Part shown: piece after piece, positions 28,307-37,800 of the stretch
Layout: the number at the start of each line of letters is the position of its first letter
How positions within the stretch are numbered: position 1 is the first letter of the stretch
Assembly (NCBI GenBank): GCA_016282745.1
Contig: JAEELL010000086.1
Location: forward strand, 1-64,000
Direction: 5' to 3'
DNA from: Lachnospiraceae bacterium
GTDB taxonomy: Bacteria; Bacillota; Clostridia; Lachnospirales; Lachnospiraceae
Length of the DNA stretch: 64,000 bases
The notes under the pieces: generated by a model
What the model was told of the DNA's origin: nothing
Seen by the model: only the letters and a program-made list of their open reading frames with translations
Databases searched by the model: none
Program-made: the position numbers and the translations under genes

Positions 28307-29002
28307 ATGAAGAGAGTTTTGCTTAAATTAAGTGGTGAAGCGTTAGCGGGAAGCAAGAAGACAGGTTTTGACGAGCAGACTTGTGTTCAGGTTGCAAAAC
28401 AGGTAAAGAGCCTTACTGATAAGGGTGTGGAAGTAGCTATTGTTATCGGCGGCGGTAATTTCTGGCGTGGTCGTACCAGCGAGAAGATAGACAGAACAAA
28501 GGCTGATGGCATAGGAATGTTAGCAACAATTATGAATTGTATGTATGTCTCAGAGATTTTCAGAACTGAGGGAATGGATACGGAAGTGTTTACACCTTTT
28601 GTATGTGGAACCTGGACAAGACTTTTTTCAAAGGATGATGCAGTAAAGAGTCTTGAAAATGGAAAGGTTTGTTTCTTTGCAGGAGGAACAGGACATCCAT
28701 ATTTCTCAACAGACATGACAATGGTTCTTAGAGCAATTGAAATAGAAGCAGATTGTATTCTTGGAGCAAAAGCAATAGACGGAGTATATGACAGTGATCC
28801 TGCAATCAATCCTGATGCCAAGAAGTTTGATGAACTTGCAATTCAGGATATTGTAGACAAGAGACTTGGTGTTATTGATCTTGCAGCAAGTGTACTTGCA
28901 ATGGAAAATAAGATGCCTATGTTACTATTTGGACTGAACGAAGAGAACAGTATCATGAGAGCAGCCACAGGCGAAAAAATCGGAACAAAGATTACAGTAT
29001 AA
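28307..29002 (+). CDS. pyrH: UMP kinase
   Basis: A 231-residue amino-acid-kinase-fold enzyme that phosphorylates UMP to UDP with ATP in pyrimidine synthesis. Diagnostic segments are VLLKLSGEALAG, VIGGGNFWRGR, ADGIGMLATIMN, FFAGGTGHPYFSTD and VYDSDP. Bacterial PyrH is a hexamer, activated by GTP and inhibited by UTP. First gene of a conserved cluster and 25 bases upstream of frr. AGAGGA ribosome site. Confidence 0.97.
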   Translation: MKRVLLKLSGEALAGSKKTGFDEQTCVQVAKQVKSLTDKGVEVAIVIGGGNFWRGRTSEKIDRTKADGIGMLATIMNCMYVSEIFRTEGMDTEVFTPFVCGTWTRLFSKDDAVKSLENGKVCFFAGGTGHPYFSTDMTMVLRAIEIEADCILGAKAIDGVYDSDPAINPDAKKFDELAIQDIVDKRLGVIDLAASVLAMENKMPMLLFGLNEENSIMRAATGEKIGTKITV

Positions 29003-29027
29003 GAGTTTTAACAGAGAGGAAAATATT

Positions 29028-29582
29028 ATGGAAGAGATAATTATGACTTATGAAGAGAAGATGCAGAAATCATATGAGAATTTGTTGGGAGAATACACAA
29101 CCATCAGAGCGGGACGTGCAAATCCACATATTCTTGACAGAATTCAGGTAGATTACTACGGATCACCAACACCTATTCAGCAGGTTGGTAACGTATCAGT
29201 TCCTGAAGCGAGAATGATCGTTATTCAGCCTTGGGATGCATCAGTATTAAAGGATATAGAAAAAGCAATCATGGTTTCAGACATCGGTCTTACACCAACA
29301 AATGATGGAAAGTGCATCAGACTTGTCTTCCCTGAACTTACAGAGGAGAGAAGAAAGGAACTTGTAAAGGATGTTAAGAAAAAAGGTGAGGCAGCAAAGG
29401 TTGCAGTTCGTAACATCAGAAGAGATGCAATGGATGCATTAAAGAAAAAAGGAAAAGAAGACGGCGTGTCAGAAGATGAAGTAAAGTCATACGAAGATGA
29501 CGTACAGAAGCTTACAGACAAGTTTGTTGAAAAGATAGACGGAGCTATCGAAGACAAATCAAAAGAGATTTTAACAGTATAG
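29028..29582 (+). CDS. frr: Ribosome recycling factor
   Basis: A 184-residue factor that, with EF-G, splits post-termination ribosomes. It shows the family's RAGRANPHILDRI, YYGSPTPIQQVGNVSVPEAR and the three-helix-bundle charge pattern RRKELVKDVKKKGEAAKVAV. Length is normal. Follows pyrH in the canonical order. An alternative Met six codons in is closer to the average family start, but AGAGGAAA fits 29028. Confidence 0.97.
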   Translation: MEEIIMTYEEKMQKSYENLLGEYTTIRAGRANPHILDRIQVDYYGSPTPIQQVGNVSVPEARMIVIQPWDASVLKDIEKAIMVSDIGLTPTNDGKCIRLVFPELTEERRKELVKDVKKKGEAAKVAVRNIRRDAMDALKKKGKEDGVSEDEVKSYEDDVQKLTDKFVEKIDGAIEDKSKEILTV

Positions 29583-29593
29583 AGAAAAATAGT

Positions 29594-29625
29594 CATAAGA
29601 GGAAACAGTTATGTTTCCTCTTATG
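29594..29625. promoter_or_regulatory. Perfect 14-pair hairpin between frr and uppS
   Basis: CATAAGAGGAAACA (29594-29607) and TGTTTCCTCTTATG (29612-29625) pair perfectly around GTTA. No T-run follows, so it is more likely an RNA-processing or stability element, or a partial attenuator, than a full terminator. Confidence 0.6.
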
Positions 29626-29650
29626 TTCGTACTAAAGAATGGAGATAAGA

Positions 29651-30382
29651 ATGGCAAATAAATATGATTTAAGTGGAATGAATATTCCAAATCATGTAGC
29701 TGTAATCATGGATGGAAACGGAAGATGGGCAAAGAAGAGAATGCTTCCAAGAAATATGGGACACAAAGCCGGGGCAAACGCGGTTGAAAGAATCATCGAG
29801 GAAGCCCATGACATAGGAATCAAATATCTTACGGTATATGCATTTTCCACTGAAAACTGGAACAGGCCTGAGCAGGAAGTTTCAGCATTGATGAAACTTC
29901 TCAGAAATTATTTGGAAGACTGTATAAAAAAAGCGGACAAGAATAATATCAGAGTAAGGGTTATCGGTGAGAGAAGCAGATTGGACGCAGATATTATTGA
30001 CAGAATAAATGAACTGGAAGAAGCTTCTAAGCATAATGACGGCATTAATTTTACAATTGCTCTCAATTACGGAAGCAGAGATGAAATCACAAGAGCAATA
30101 AAAAAGATTGCTAAGGAATGTGAAGATGGTGCCCTCAAGGCTGAAGATATCAATGAGGAAACTGTCTCAAAGCATCTTGATACATTTGACATGCCGGATC
30201 CTGATTTGCTTATCAGAACAAGCGGAGAAGAGAGACTATCAAATTATCTTCTCTGGCAGCTTGCTTATACTGAGTTCTATTTCACAGATGTATTATGGCC
30301 TGATTTTGACAGAGAGGAACTTGAAAAAGCAGTAATAAAATACAATGAGAGAGACAGAAGATTTGGAAAGGTAAGCGAATAA
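29651..30382 (+). CDS. uppS: Undecaprenyl diphosphate synthase
   Basis: A 243-residue cis-prenyltransferase that extends farnesyl diphosphate with isopentenyl units to make the C55 lipid carrier for cell-wall precursors. Signature segments are HVAVIMDGNGRWAKKR (catalytic Asp), GHKAGANAVERI, VYAFSTENWNRP and DLLIRTSGEERLSN with the C-terminal FTDVLWPDF. Start 29651 is chosen for GGAG 5 bases upstream. It abuts cdsA (1-base gap). Confidence 0.97.
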   Translation: MANKYDLSGMNIPNHVAVIMDGNGRWAKKRMLPRNMGHKAGANAVERIIEEAHDIGIKYLTVYAFSTENWNRPEQEVSALMKLLRNYLEDCIKKADKNNIRVRVIGERSRLDADIIDRINELEEASKHNDGINFTIALNYGSRDEITRAIKKIAKECEDGALKAEDINEETVSKHLDTFDMPDPDLLIRTSGEERLSNYLLWQLAYTEFYFTDVLWPDFDREELEKAVIKYNERDRRFGKVSE

Positions 30383-30383
30383 T

Positions 30384-31211
30384 ATGGTATTAAATAAGTT
30401 TATGAACAAGTCGTTTTTTGAAAGACTTATCAGTGGGATAATTCTTGTGATTATTGCGCTGATAACGATAATTACCGGTGGAGATGTTTTGCTGGTTACT
30501 GTTGGAATAATATCATTGATTGGCTTGTTTGAAATGAACAGGGTATTCTCCATTGAAAAAGATATAATAGGAGTAATGGGGTATTTATGTACTATCCTGT
30601 ATTATATTCTTATCAGACAGCATATGCTTGAATATGAGTTCGTACTTTTTATTGTATTTGTCGTACTGCTCATGGCAGTTTATGTGTTCAAATTTCCTAA
30701 GGTAAAGACTGAGAGTGTTATGGCTTCTCTGTTTGGAGTAATATATGTAGCAGCAATGCTTTCTTTTATTTATCTGGTAAGAACCGGCGATAACGGATTA
30801 TATAATGTATGGCTTATATTTTTGTGTTCATGGGGCAGCGATACCTGTGCATATGTTTTTGGCGTGGCATTTGGAAAGCACAAGATGTCTCCGGTATTAA
30901 GTCCTAAAAAATCAGTTGAAGGCGCAGTAGGAGGCGTGCTTGGAGCAGCGCTGCTTGGATTTATTTATGCATCAGTATTTAAGAATGAAATCACAGGTGC
31001 AGTTGATCCAAGAATTGCCTATCCGATTGTAATTGCATTGGGAAGTCTTATAGCGATGACAGGAGATTTGGCAGCATCAGCCATTAAGAGAAATCATGGA
31101 ATTAAAGATTACGGTAAGCTTATTCCGGGACATGGTGGAATCATGGACAGATTTGACAGTGTTATATTTGTGGCACCGGTAATCTGGTTACTTCTCAATT
31201 TTGTTCAGTAA
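30384..31211 (+). CDS. cdsA: Phosphatidate cytidylyltransferase
   Basis: A 275-residue polytopic membrane enzyme that makes CDP-diacylglycerol from phosphatidate and CTP, the branch point for phospholipids. About eight helices are predicted. The C-terminal signature SPKKSVEGAVGG with GDLAASAIKRNHGIKDYG and PGHGGIMDRFDS is intact. Tightly coupled to uppS. Confidence 0.96.
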   Translation: MVLNKFMNKSFFERLISGIILVIIALITIITGGDVLLVTVGIISLIGLFEMNRVFSIEKDIIGVMGYLCTILYYILIRQHMLEYEFVLFIVFVVLLMAVYVFKFPKVKTESVMASLFGVIYVAAMLSFIYLVRTGDNGLYNVWLIFLCSWGSDTCAYVFGVAFGKHKMSPVLSPKKSVEGAVGGVLGAALLGFIYASVFKNEITGAVDPRIAYPIVIALGSLIAMTGDLAASAIKRNHGIKDYGKLIPGHGGIMDRFDSVIFVAPVIWLLLNFVQ

Positions 31212-31307
31212 TTATTGCTGACAGAATTATTGGCATTTTTCAATAAGGACAGTTTTAATGTTCTTTAATATCAGACAAATATAGTCTGCATAAGATTGGA
31301 GATAATA

Positions 31308-32450
31308 ATGAAATATATTTCTGTTTTGGGTTCGACAGGTTCCATAGGAACACAGACTCTTGACATTGTAAGAAATAACGATGATTTGAGTGTTGTTGCA
31401 ATGGCGGCAGGTTCAAATATAGAATTACTTGAAAAACAAATTAGGGAGTTTAGTCCTAAGCTGGTATGTGTGTTTGATGAGAGCAAAGCAAAGCAGCTTA
31501 AAGATAATATTGCCGATACAGATACAAAAGTTGTCGCAGGTATGGACGGTCTGATTGAGACTGCGGTGATTGAATCTGCAGAGATTGTTGTAACTGCATT
31601 TGTGGGAATGATAGGCATCAGACCTACTATCGAGGCAATAAAGGCGGGAAAGGACATTGCACTTGCCAACAAGGAAACACTTGTTACTGCAGGACATATT
31701 ATAATGCCTCTTGCAAGAAGTATGGGAGTGAAGATTTTGCCTGTTGACAGTGAACACAGTGCTATTTTCCAGTCCCTTAACGGAGAGAACAGAAAGCAGA
31801 TAGACAAGATTCTGCTCACTGCTTCAGGAGGACCTTTCAGAGGAAAAACCAGAGAAGAGATGAAGAGTGTACAGTTAGAAGATGCGCTTAAGCATCCTAA
31901 CTGGTCGATGGGAAGAAAGATTACTATCGACTCTTCAACCATGGTAAATAAGGGGCTTGAAGTTATAGAGGCAAAGTGGCTTTTTGATGTGGATTTTGAT
32001 GACATACAGGTTGTGGTTCAGCCACAGAGCCTTATTCATTCAATGGTTCAGTTTGACGACGGAGCAATTATTGCTCAACTTGGAACACCTGATATGAGAC
32101 TTCCTATCCAGTATGCGTTGTATTATCCGGATAGAAAGTATCTTGGAGGTGACAGGGTAGATTTTGCAAAGCTTGCAAGCATTAGTTTTGAGGCGCCTGA
32201 CATGGAGAACTTTGTTGGTTTGTCTTATGCTTATGAGGCAGGAAAAATCGGTGGCTCAATGCCGACAGTATTCAATGCTGCAAACGAAAAAGCAGTGGAA
32301 AAATTTCTGAACAGAAAGATTAAGTATCTTGATATTACAGATATAATCAGATACTGTATGGATAATCATAAGAAGATAGATAATCCAAGTTTTGAACAGA
32401 TATTAGAAACCGAACAGACAGTTTATGAGATGATTGAGAATAGGTGGTAG
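31308..32450 (+). CDS. dxr: 1-deoxy-D-xylulose-5-phosphate reductoisomerase
   Basis: A 380-residue enzyme of the MEP isoprenoid pathway, converting DXP to MEP with NADPH and a divalent metal. The NADPH motif LGSTGSIGTQTLDIV, ALANKETLV, metal/substrate motif PVDSEHSAIFQ, LTASGGPF and KHPNWSMGRKITIDSSTMVN are all present. Start 31308 has GGAG 6 bases upstream; a TTG 12 bases earlier is not preferred. It supplies precursors that uppS uses, consistent with clustering. Only 2 bases separate it from rseP. Confidence 0.97.
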   Translation: MKYISVLGSTGSIGTQTLDIVRNNDDLSVVAMAAGSNIELLEKQIREFSPKLVCVFDESKAKQLKDNIADTDTKVVAGMDGLIETAVIESAEIVVTAFVGMIGIRPTIEAIKAGKDIALANKETLVTAGHIIMPLARSMGVKILPVDSEHSAIFQSLNGENRKQIDKILLTASGGPFRGKTREEMKSVQLEDALKHPNWSMGRKITIDSSTMVNKGLEVIEAKWLFDVDFDDIQVVVQPQSLIHSMVQFDDGAIIAQLGTPDMRLPIQYALYYPDRKYLGGDRVDFAKLASISFEAPDMENFVGLSYAYEAGKIGGSMPTVFNAANEKAVEKFLNRKIKYLDITDIIRYCMDNHKKIDNPSFEQILETEQTVYEMIENRW

Positions 32451-32452
32451 GT

Positions 32453-33736
32453 ATGAGTATTGTAATTGCTTTAATTATATTTAGTGTATTGGTTGTTTTT
32501 CATGAGTTTGGACATTTTATTATTGCAAAGAAGAACAAGATAGTTGTAAATGAATTCTCTCTTGGTATGGGGCCAAGAATTATCAGCTGGGGAAAAGGTG
32601 AAACAAAGTATTCAATAAAGGCTTTGCCTTTTGGAGGATCTTGTGCCATGCTGGGAGAGGATCAGGATACTGTTGTTGAAGGATCTTTTAACTCAAAGTC
32701 TGTGTGGGCAAGAATGGCTGTAGTATTTGCAGGACCGTTCTTCAATTTTATTCTTGCATGGATTTTGGCAATTATTGTAATTGGTTTTCAAGGTGCGGAT
32801 CTTGCTTATGTAACGGATATGGATAAAGGATCTTTGCTCTATGAAAAGGGACTGAGAGATGGAGACAAACTTATTCGCTTTAACGGTAACAGTGCCATTC
32901 TTGCAAGAGAACTGTTTAGAGATAATTATTTTGAAACTTTGGATGGTTCCGAAGTAGAATTGGTTTACAAAAGAGACGGAAAGAAACATACCATCAAATA
33001 CAAACCTGAAGGAGAGGAAAAGTATTTTGTGGGAATGTCATATTCATCAACGGATAGTCCTGCAAACATAATTGTTGTTCAGGGAAGTGCACTTGAAGAA
33101 GCCGGAGTAATCTCTGATGATGAGATTATAAAGATAAATGATGTGGAAATATCGAGTGGCAAGGAATTGCATGAGTATTTAGAGGCAAATCCTTGGAAGA
33201 ACGAAGAATACCAGCTTACGGTAAAGAGAAAAAATAAGATATTGACTTTTAATTTCAGACCAAAGATGACAGCAGTTTACGAAAAGGGATTTTCTTTTAC
33301 GGGAGAAAGAGTTAAACAGTCTCCTGTCGGAATTATCAGATACAGCTTTACAGAAGTTAAATATGAGATTGTCACTGTAATTAAGAGTCTTAAGATGCTT
33401 GTTGCAGGAAAAGTCAATAAAAATGAAATGTCAGGACCTATAGGTATTGTAAATGCTATTGGAGACACTTATAAGGAAACAAGAAAAGAGAGCGTTATGA
33501 TTACGGTTATGACAATGCTTAATATGGCGATTATGCTCAGCGCAAACCTGGGTGTTATGAATCTTCTCCCACTTCCTGCATTGGACGGAGGAAGACTTGT
33601 ATTCTTTATTATTGAAGCTATCAGAAGGAAGCCGATTGATAGGGAAAAAGAGGGACTGGTTCATCTGATTGGATTTGCGTTATTGATGGTACTTATGGCG
33701 TTCCTTATATTAAATGATATTGGAAAACTCCTGTAA
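32453..33736 (+). CDS. rseP: RseP family site-2 zinc metalloprotease
   Basis: A 427-residue intramembrane protease. Zinc-binding HEFGH lies in the first helix near residue 20; a PDZ-like region spans about 120-270; NLLPLPALDGG near the C-terminus provides the third metal ligand. It cuts membrane-bound anti-sigma factors and leftover signal peptides. The start at 32453 follows GGTGG; the family HEFGH spacing fits. It sits in the standard cdsA-dxr-rseP-ispG order. Confidence 0.95.
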   Translation: MSIVIALIIFSVLVVFHEFGHFIIAKKNKIVVNEFSLGMGPRIISWGKGETKYSIKALPFGGSCAMLGEDQDTVVEGSFNSKSVWARMAVVFAGPFFNFILAWILAIIVIGFQGADLAYVTDMDKGSLLYEKGLRDGDKLIRFNGNSAILARELFRDNYFETLDGSEVELVYKRDGKKHTIKYKPEGEEKYFVGMSYSSTDSPANIIVVQGSALEEAGVISDDEIIKINDVEISSGKELHEYLEANPWKNEEYQLTVKRKNKILTFNFRPKMTAVYEKGFSFTGERVKQSPVGIIRYSFTEVKYEIVTVIKSLKMLVAGKVNKNEMSGPIGIVNAIGDTYKETRKESVMITVMTMLNMAIMLSANLGVMNLLPLPALDGGRLVFFIIEAIRRKPIDREKEGLVHLIGFALLMVLMAFLILNDIGKLL

Positions 33737-33775
33737 GTGTGAAGAGATTGATGCAATAAATAAATGAGGTGGAGA

Positions 33776-34831
33776 ATGTACAGAGATAATACAAAAGTAA
33801 TAAAGATTGGTGATAAGGTTATAGGAGGGGGAAATCCTATACTTATTCAGTCAATGACAAATACAAAAACTGAAGATGTTGAGGCAACAGTTAATCAGAT
33901 AAAGCAATTGGAAAAAGCAGGCTGTGATATTATCAGATGTGCAGTTCCTACCATGGAAGCAGCAAAAGCTATATCTGAGATAAAAAAACAGATAAGTATT
34001 CCCTTGGTTGCTGACATTCACTTTGATTACAGACTTGCAATTGCAGCGATGGAAAACGGTGCAGACAAAATCAGAATCAATCCCGGAAACATTGGAAGTA
34101 TCGAGAATGTGAAGGCAGTTGTTGAAGTTGCAAAAGAGAGAAATATTCCAATCAGAGTTGGAGTAAACAGCGGATCGCTCGAGAAACCGATTCTCGAAAA
34201 GTACGGAAAAGTTACAGCTGAGGGAATTGTTGAGAGTGCTCTTGATAAGGTAAAGATAATAGAAGATTTAGGATATGATAATCTTGTAATAAGTATCAAG
34301 TCTTCAGATGTAATGATGTGCGTTAAGGCTCATGAACTCATTGCACAAAAAACGAATTATCCGCTTCATGTGGGAATTACAGAATCAGGAACTGTGACTT
34401 CAGGTAATATCAAGTCGGCAATAGGACTTGGCCTTATTCTGGATAAGGGTATTGGAGATACAATCAGAGTGTCCCTCACAGATGAGCCTGTTGAGGAGAT
34501 TAAGAGTGCAAAATTAATACTCAAAACTCTCGGCCTCAGAGAAGGTGGAATTTCTGTAGTATCATGCCCTACATGCGGAAGAACACAGATAGACCTCATA
34601 GGTCTTGCAAAGAAAGTCGAAGATATGGTTACAAATTATGACCTTAATATAAAGGTTGCAGTTATGGGATGTGTAGTAAACGGCCCAGGTGAAGCAAGAG
34701 AGGCTGATATAGGAATAGCCGGAGGAAAAGGAGAAGGTCTTCTCATCAAAAAAGGTGAGATAGTCAAAAAAGTTCCGGAGAGTGAATTACTTGAAGTTTT
34801 GAGAGAGGAATTAGATAATTGGGGGAAATAG
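33776..34831 (+). CDS. ispG: 4-hydroxy-3-methylbut-2-enyl diphosphate synthase
   Basis: A 351-residue iron-sulfur enzyme of the MEP pathway that reductively opens MEcPP to HMBPP. The TIM-barrel part has [15 protein letters not shown] and [11 protein letters not shown]; the cluster-binding domain has CPTCGRT and [12 protein letters not shown], providing the [4Fe-4S] ligands. Start 33776 fits GAGGTGGAG, which itself lies within an upstream in-frame ATG reading. An oxygen-sensitive cluster fits an anaerobe. Followed by polC after 61 bases. Confidence 0.97.
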   Translation: MYRDNTKVIKIGDKVIGGGNPILIQSMTNTKTEDVEATVNQIKQLEKAGCDIIRCAVPTMEAAKAISEIKKQISIPLVADIHFDYRLAIAAMENGADKIRINPGNIGSIENVKAVVEVAKERNIPIRVGVNSGSLEKPILEKYGKVTAEGIVESALDKVKIIEDLGYDNLVISIKSSDVMMCVKAHELIAQKTNYPLHVGITESGTVTSGNIKSAIGLGLILDKGIGDTIRVSLTDEPVEEIKSAKLILKTLGLREGGISVVSCPTCGRTQIDLIGLAKKVEDMVTNYDLNIKVAVMGCVVNGPGEAREADIGIAGGKGEGLLIKKGEIVKKVPESELLEVLREELDNWGK

Positions 34832-34892
34832 TAGTTTCAGTTAATGAATCGAGTAAATAATAGTTTTGGATATAAATATGGAGTGATGATAA

Positions 34893-37800
34893 TTGGAAGA
34901 AAAGTTATTTTTGGAAGTGTTTCCTGATCTGAATATTGAAGATGATCTTAGAGAATTACTTCGTAATGTGACAATTAAAAATATAACTATAAACAGAGAC
35001 CATACAGCTATGCGTGTATACATTAGAAGTGGCAGACTTATTAATAAGTCTGCTATTTACACCTTAGAGAAAAAACTTACAGAGCATTTTCGTGTCGGAA
35101 AGCATATTAATCTTCACATTATTGAAGAGTATAATTTGTCATCCCAGTACACCACAGAGAATCTTTTTGAGATATACAAAGAGAGTTTCTTTATGGAAAT
35201 AAAGGAGCAGGGGATTCTTGCTGCAAACATGTTCAAGAAAGCAAAAGTTTCTTTTGAAGGCGACAATGTTGTGTGTCTTCAGCTTGAGACAAATATTGCA
35301 TCGGAGGCAAAGCAGGAACTGATTAAGAAGACATTGTCTGATATTTACCTTCACAGATTTGGGATGCCTGTTGAAGTGAGAATAGTTCTTAAGGAAGGAC
35401 AAAAGGGTAAATATGTTGAAGAAAATAAGAAGAAACTTGAGATAGAGACAGAAAATGTGCTTAAAAAGATTGCAAAACTTCATGGCATTGAAGTTTCGGA
35501 AATGGAAGGCGGCATCTTAGGAGAAGAGCAGACATCCGGCGCAGAAAATGAAGCTGCAGGAAACTCTCCTGGAAATATGGGAGCACAGAGTGGTGCAGGT
35601 AATAATGTAGGCGGAAATGGTTCAGCAGGAAAAGCTCAGACAGGAAAGAGAGCAGCCGGAAAAGGTTTTGGAAGAAACAGCGGACAGAGATTTGAGGGCG
35701 CTTCCCCTGTTTTAACGCTAACAAGAAGTGATAATCCTGATGTTTTATATGGAAGAGATTTTGAATTTGATGAGGAAGTTTCTATTGATGAGATTTACTC
35801 TGATATCGGAAGTGTTGTAATTAAAGGACAGATATTGAATATAGATCAAAGAGCAATCAGAGGGGAGAGAACTATTATTACTCTTACCATAACTGACTTT
35901 ACAGATACAATTACTGCAAAAATCTTTTTGAAGGATGAACTTCTCGAAGAGTTTAATTCAAAGATAAAGAAGAAGATGTTTATAAGACTTAAAGGTGTGG
36001 CCATGTTTGATACATATGACAGAGGAATAAACATCCAGTCCGTTGTGGGAGTGAGAAAGGCTACTGACTTTAGAACTTACAGACAGGACAATGCAGTCAG
36101 AAAGAGAATAGAACTTCACTGTCACACAAAGATGAGTGATATGGACGGTGTAAGTGATGTTAAAAAGATTGTAAAGCAGGCATATGACTGGGGGCACAAA
36201 GCCATAGCTATAACCGACCATGGGGTGGTTCAGGGATTCCCGGATGCATGGCATGAATACTGTGACCTCAAAGGTGCTGCAAAGAAGGCGGGAAAAGATT
36301 TTGACTTTAAGGTAATCTACGGTGTTGAGGCATATCTTGTTGATGATTTACAGGACGTTATTGTAAATTCCAAGGGTCAGAGTATAGATGATACATATGT
36401 TGTGTTTGATTTAGAGACCACAGGACTCAGTCCCGTTGCAGATAAGATTATTGAGTTTGGCGCTGTAAAGGTTCAGGGTGGAAAGATTATTGACAGGTTT
36501 TCTACATTTGTAAATCCTGAAAGACCAATTCCTTTTAATATTGAGAAACTGACGGGAATCAATGATAACATGGTTATAGATGCACCGCTTATTGATAAAG
36601 TGTTGCCTGAATTTCTGGATTTCTGTGAGGGTTGTATCATGGTTGCTCACAATGCCGGTTTCGACATGAGTTTTATCGAAAATAAGAGCAGAGAGATGGG
36701 AATCGAGAGAGAATACACAATTATTGATACTGTGGCTATGTCACAATTTCTGGTTGTGGGACTTGGAAAATATACACTTGATTCCATAGCAAAGGCATTG
36801 CAGGTTCAGCTGATTAATCATCATAGAGCAGTTGAGGATGCGGAATGTACAGCTCTTGTGTTCCTTAAATTATTAAATATGCTAAGAGATCAGGAACTTA
36901 CTAACCTTGATGAAATCAATAAACAGGCAAAACTGTCTGACAACAGAATTAAGAAGGCACATGCATACCATGCTATTATTCTCTGCAAGAATGATGTGGG
37001 AAGAGTTAATCTGTACAAACTTATTTCGGATGCTCATCTCAATAACTTCTACAGAAAGCCTAGAATATTAAAGAGTAAATACATGGAATTTTGCGAAGGA
37101 CTTATGATAGGAAGTGCCTGCGAAGCAGGTGAGTTATATCAGGCAATTCTTCACGGAAAGAGTGATGTGGAGATATCGAGATTGTGCGAATTCTATGATT
37201 ACTATGAGATACAGCCACTTGGAAATAATCAGTTTATGTTGAGAACAGGGGATCCTGAAATTGACAATAAGAAGAAGTTCCTTCTCGATTCAGAACAGGA
37301 TTTGATTGATATCAACAAAAAGATAATTGCACTTGGAAAGAAGTTTAACAAATTAGTTGTTGCAACCTGTGATGTTCATTTCTTAAACCCTGAAGATGAA
37401 GTGTACAGAAGAATTATTCAGTTTGGAAACGGATTCAAGGATGCCGATGTTCAGCCGCCGCTTTACCTTAGAACTACTGAGGAGATGCTGGCAGAATTCA
37501 GTTATTTGGACAGCCAGGAAGCAGAAGATCTTGTTATAAATAATCCTGCAAGGATAAATGACATGATTGAGGATATTTCACCGATTCATCCGGATAAATG
37601 TCCGCCTGTCATTGAAAATTCGGACGTTGATCTTAGAACCATGTGTTACAACACAGCTCACGGAATGTACGGTGATCCGCTTCCTGAATATGTTCAGAAC
37701 CGACTGGACAAGGAACTCAACTCAATTATCAGCAATGGTTATGCGGTTATGTACATCATGGCACAGAGACTGGTTAAACACTCTAACGATGACGGATATC

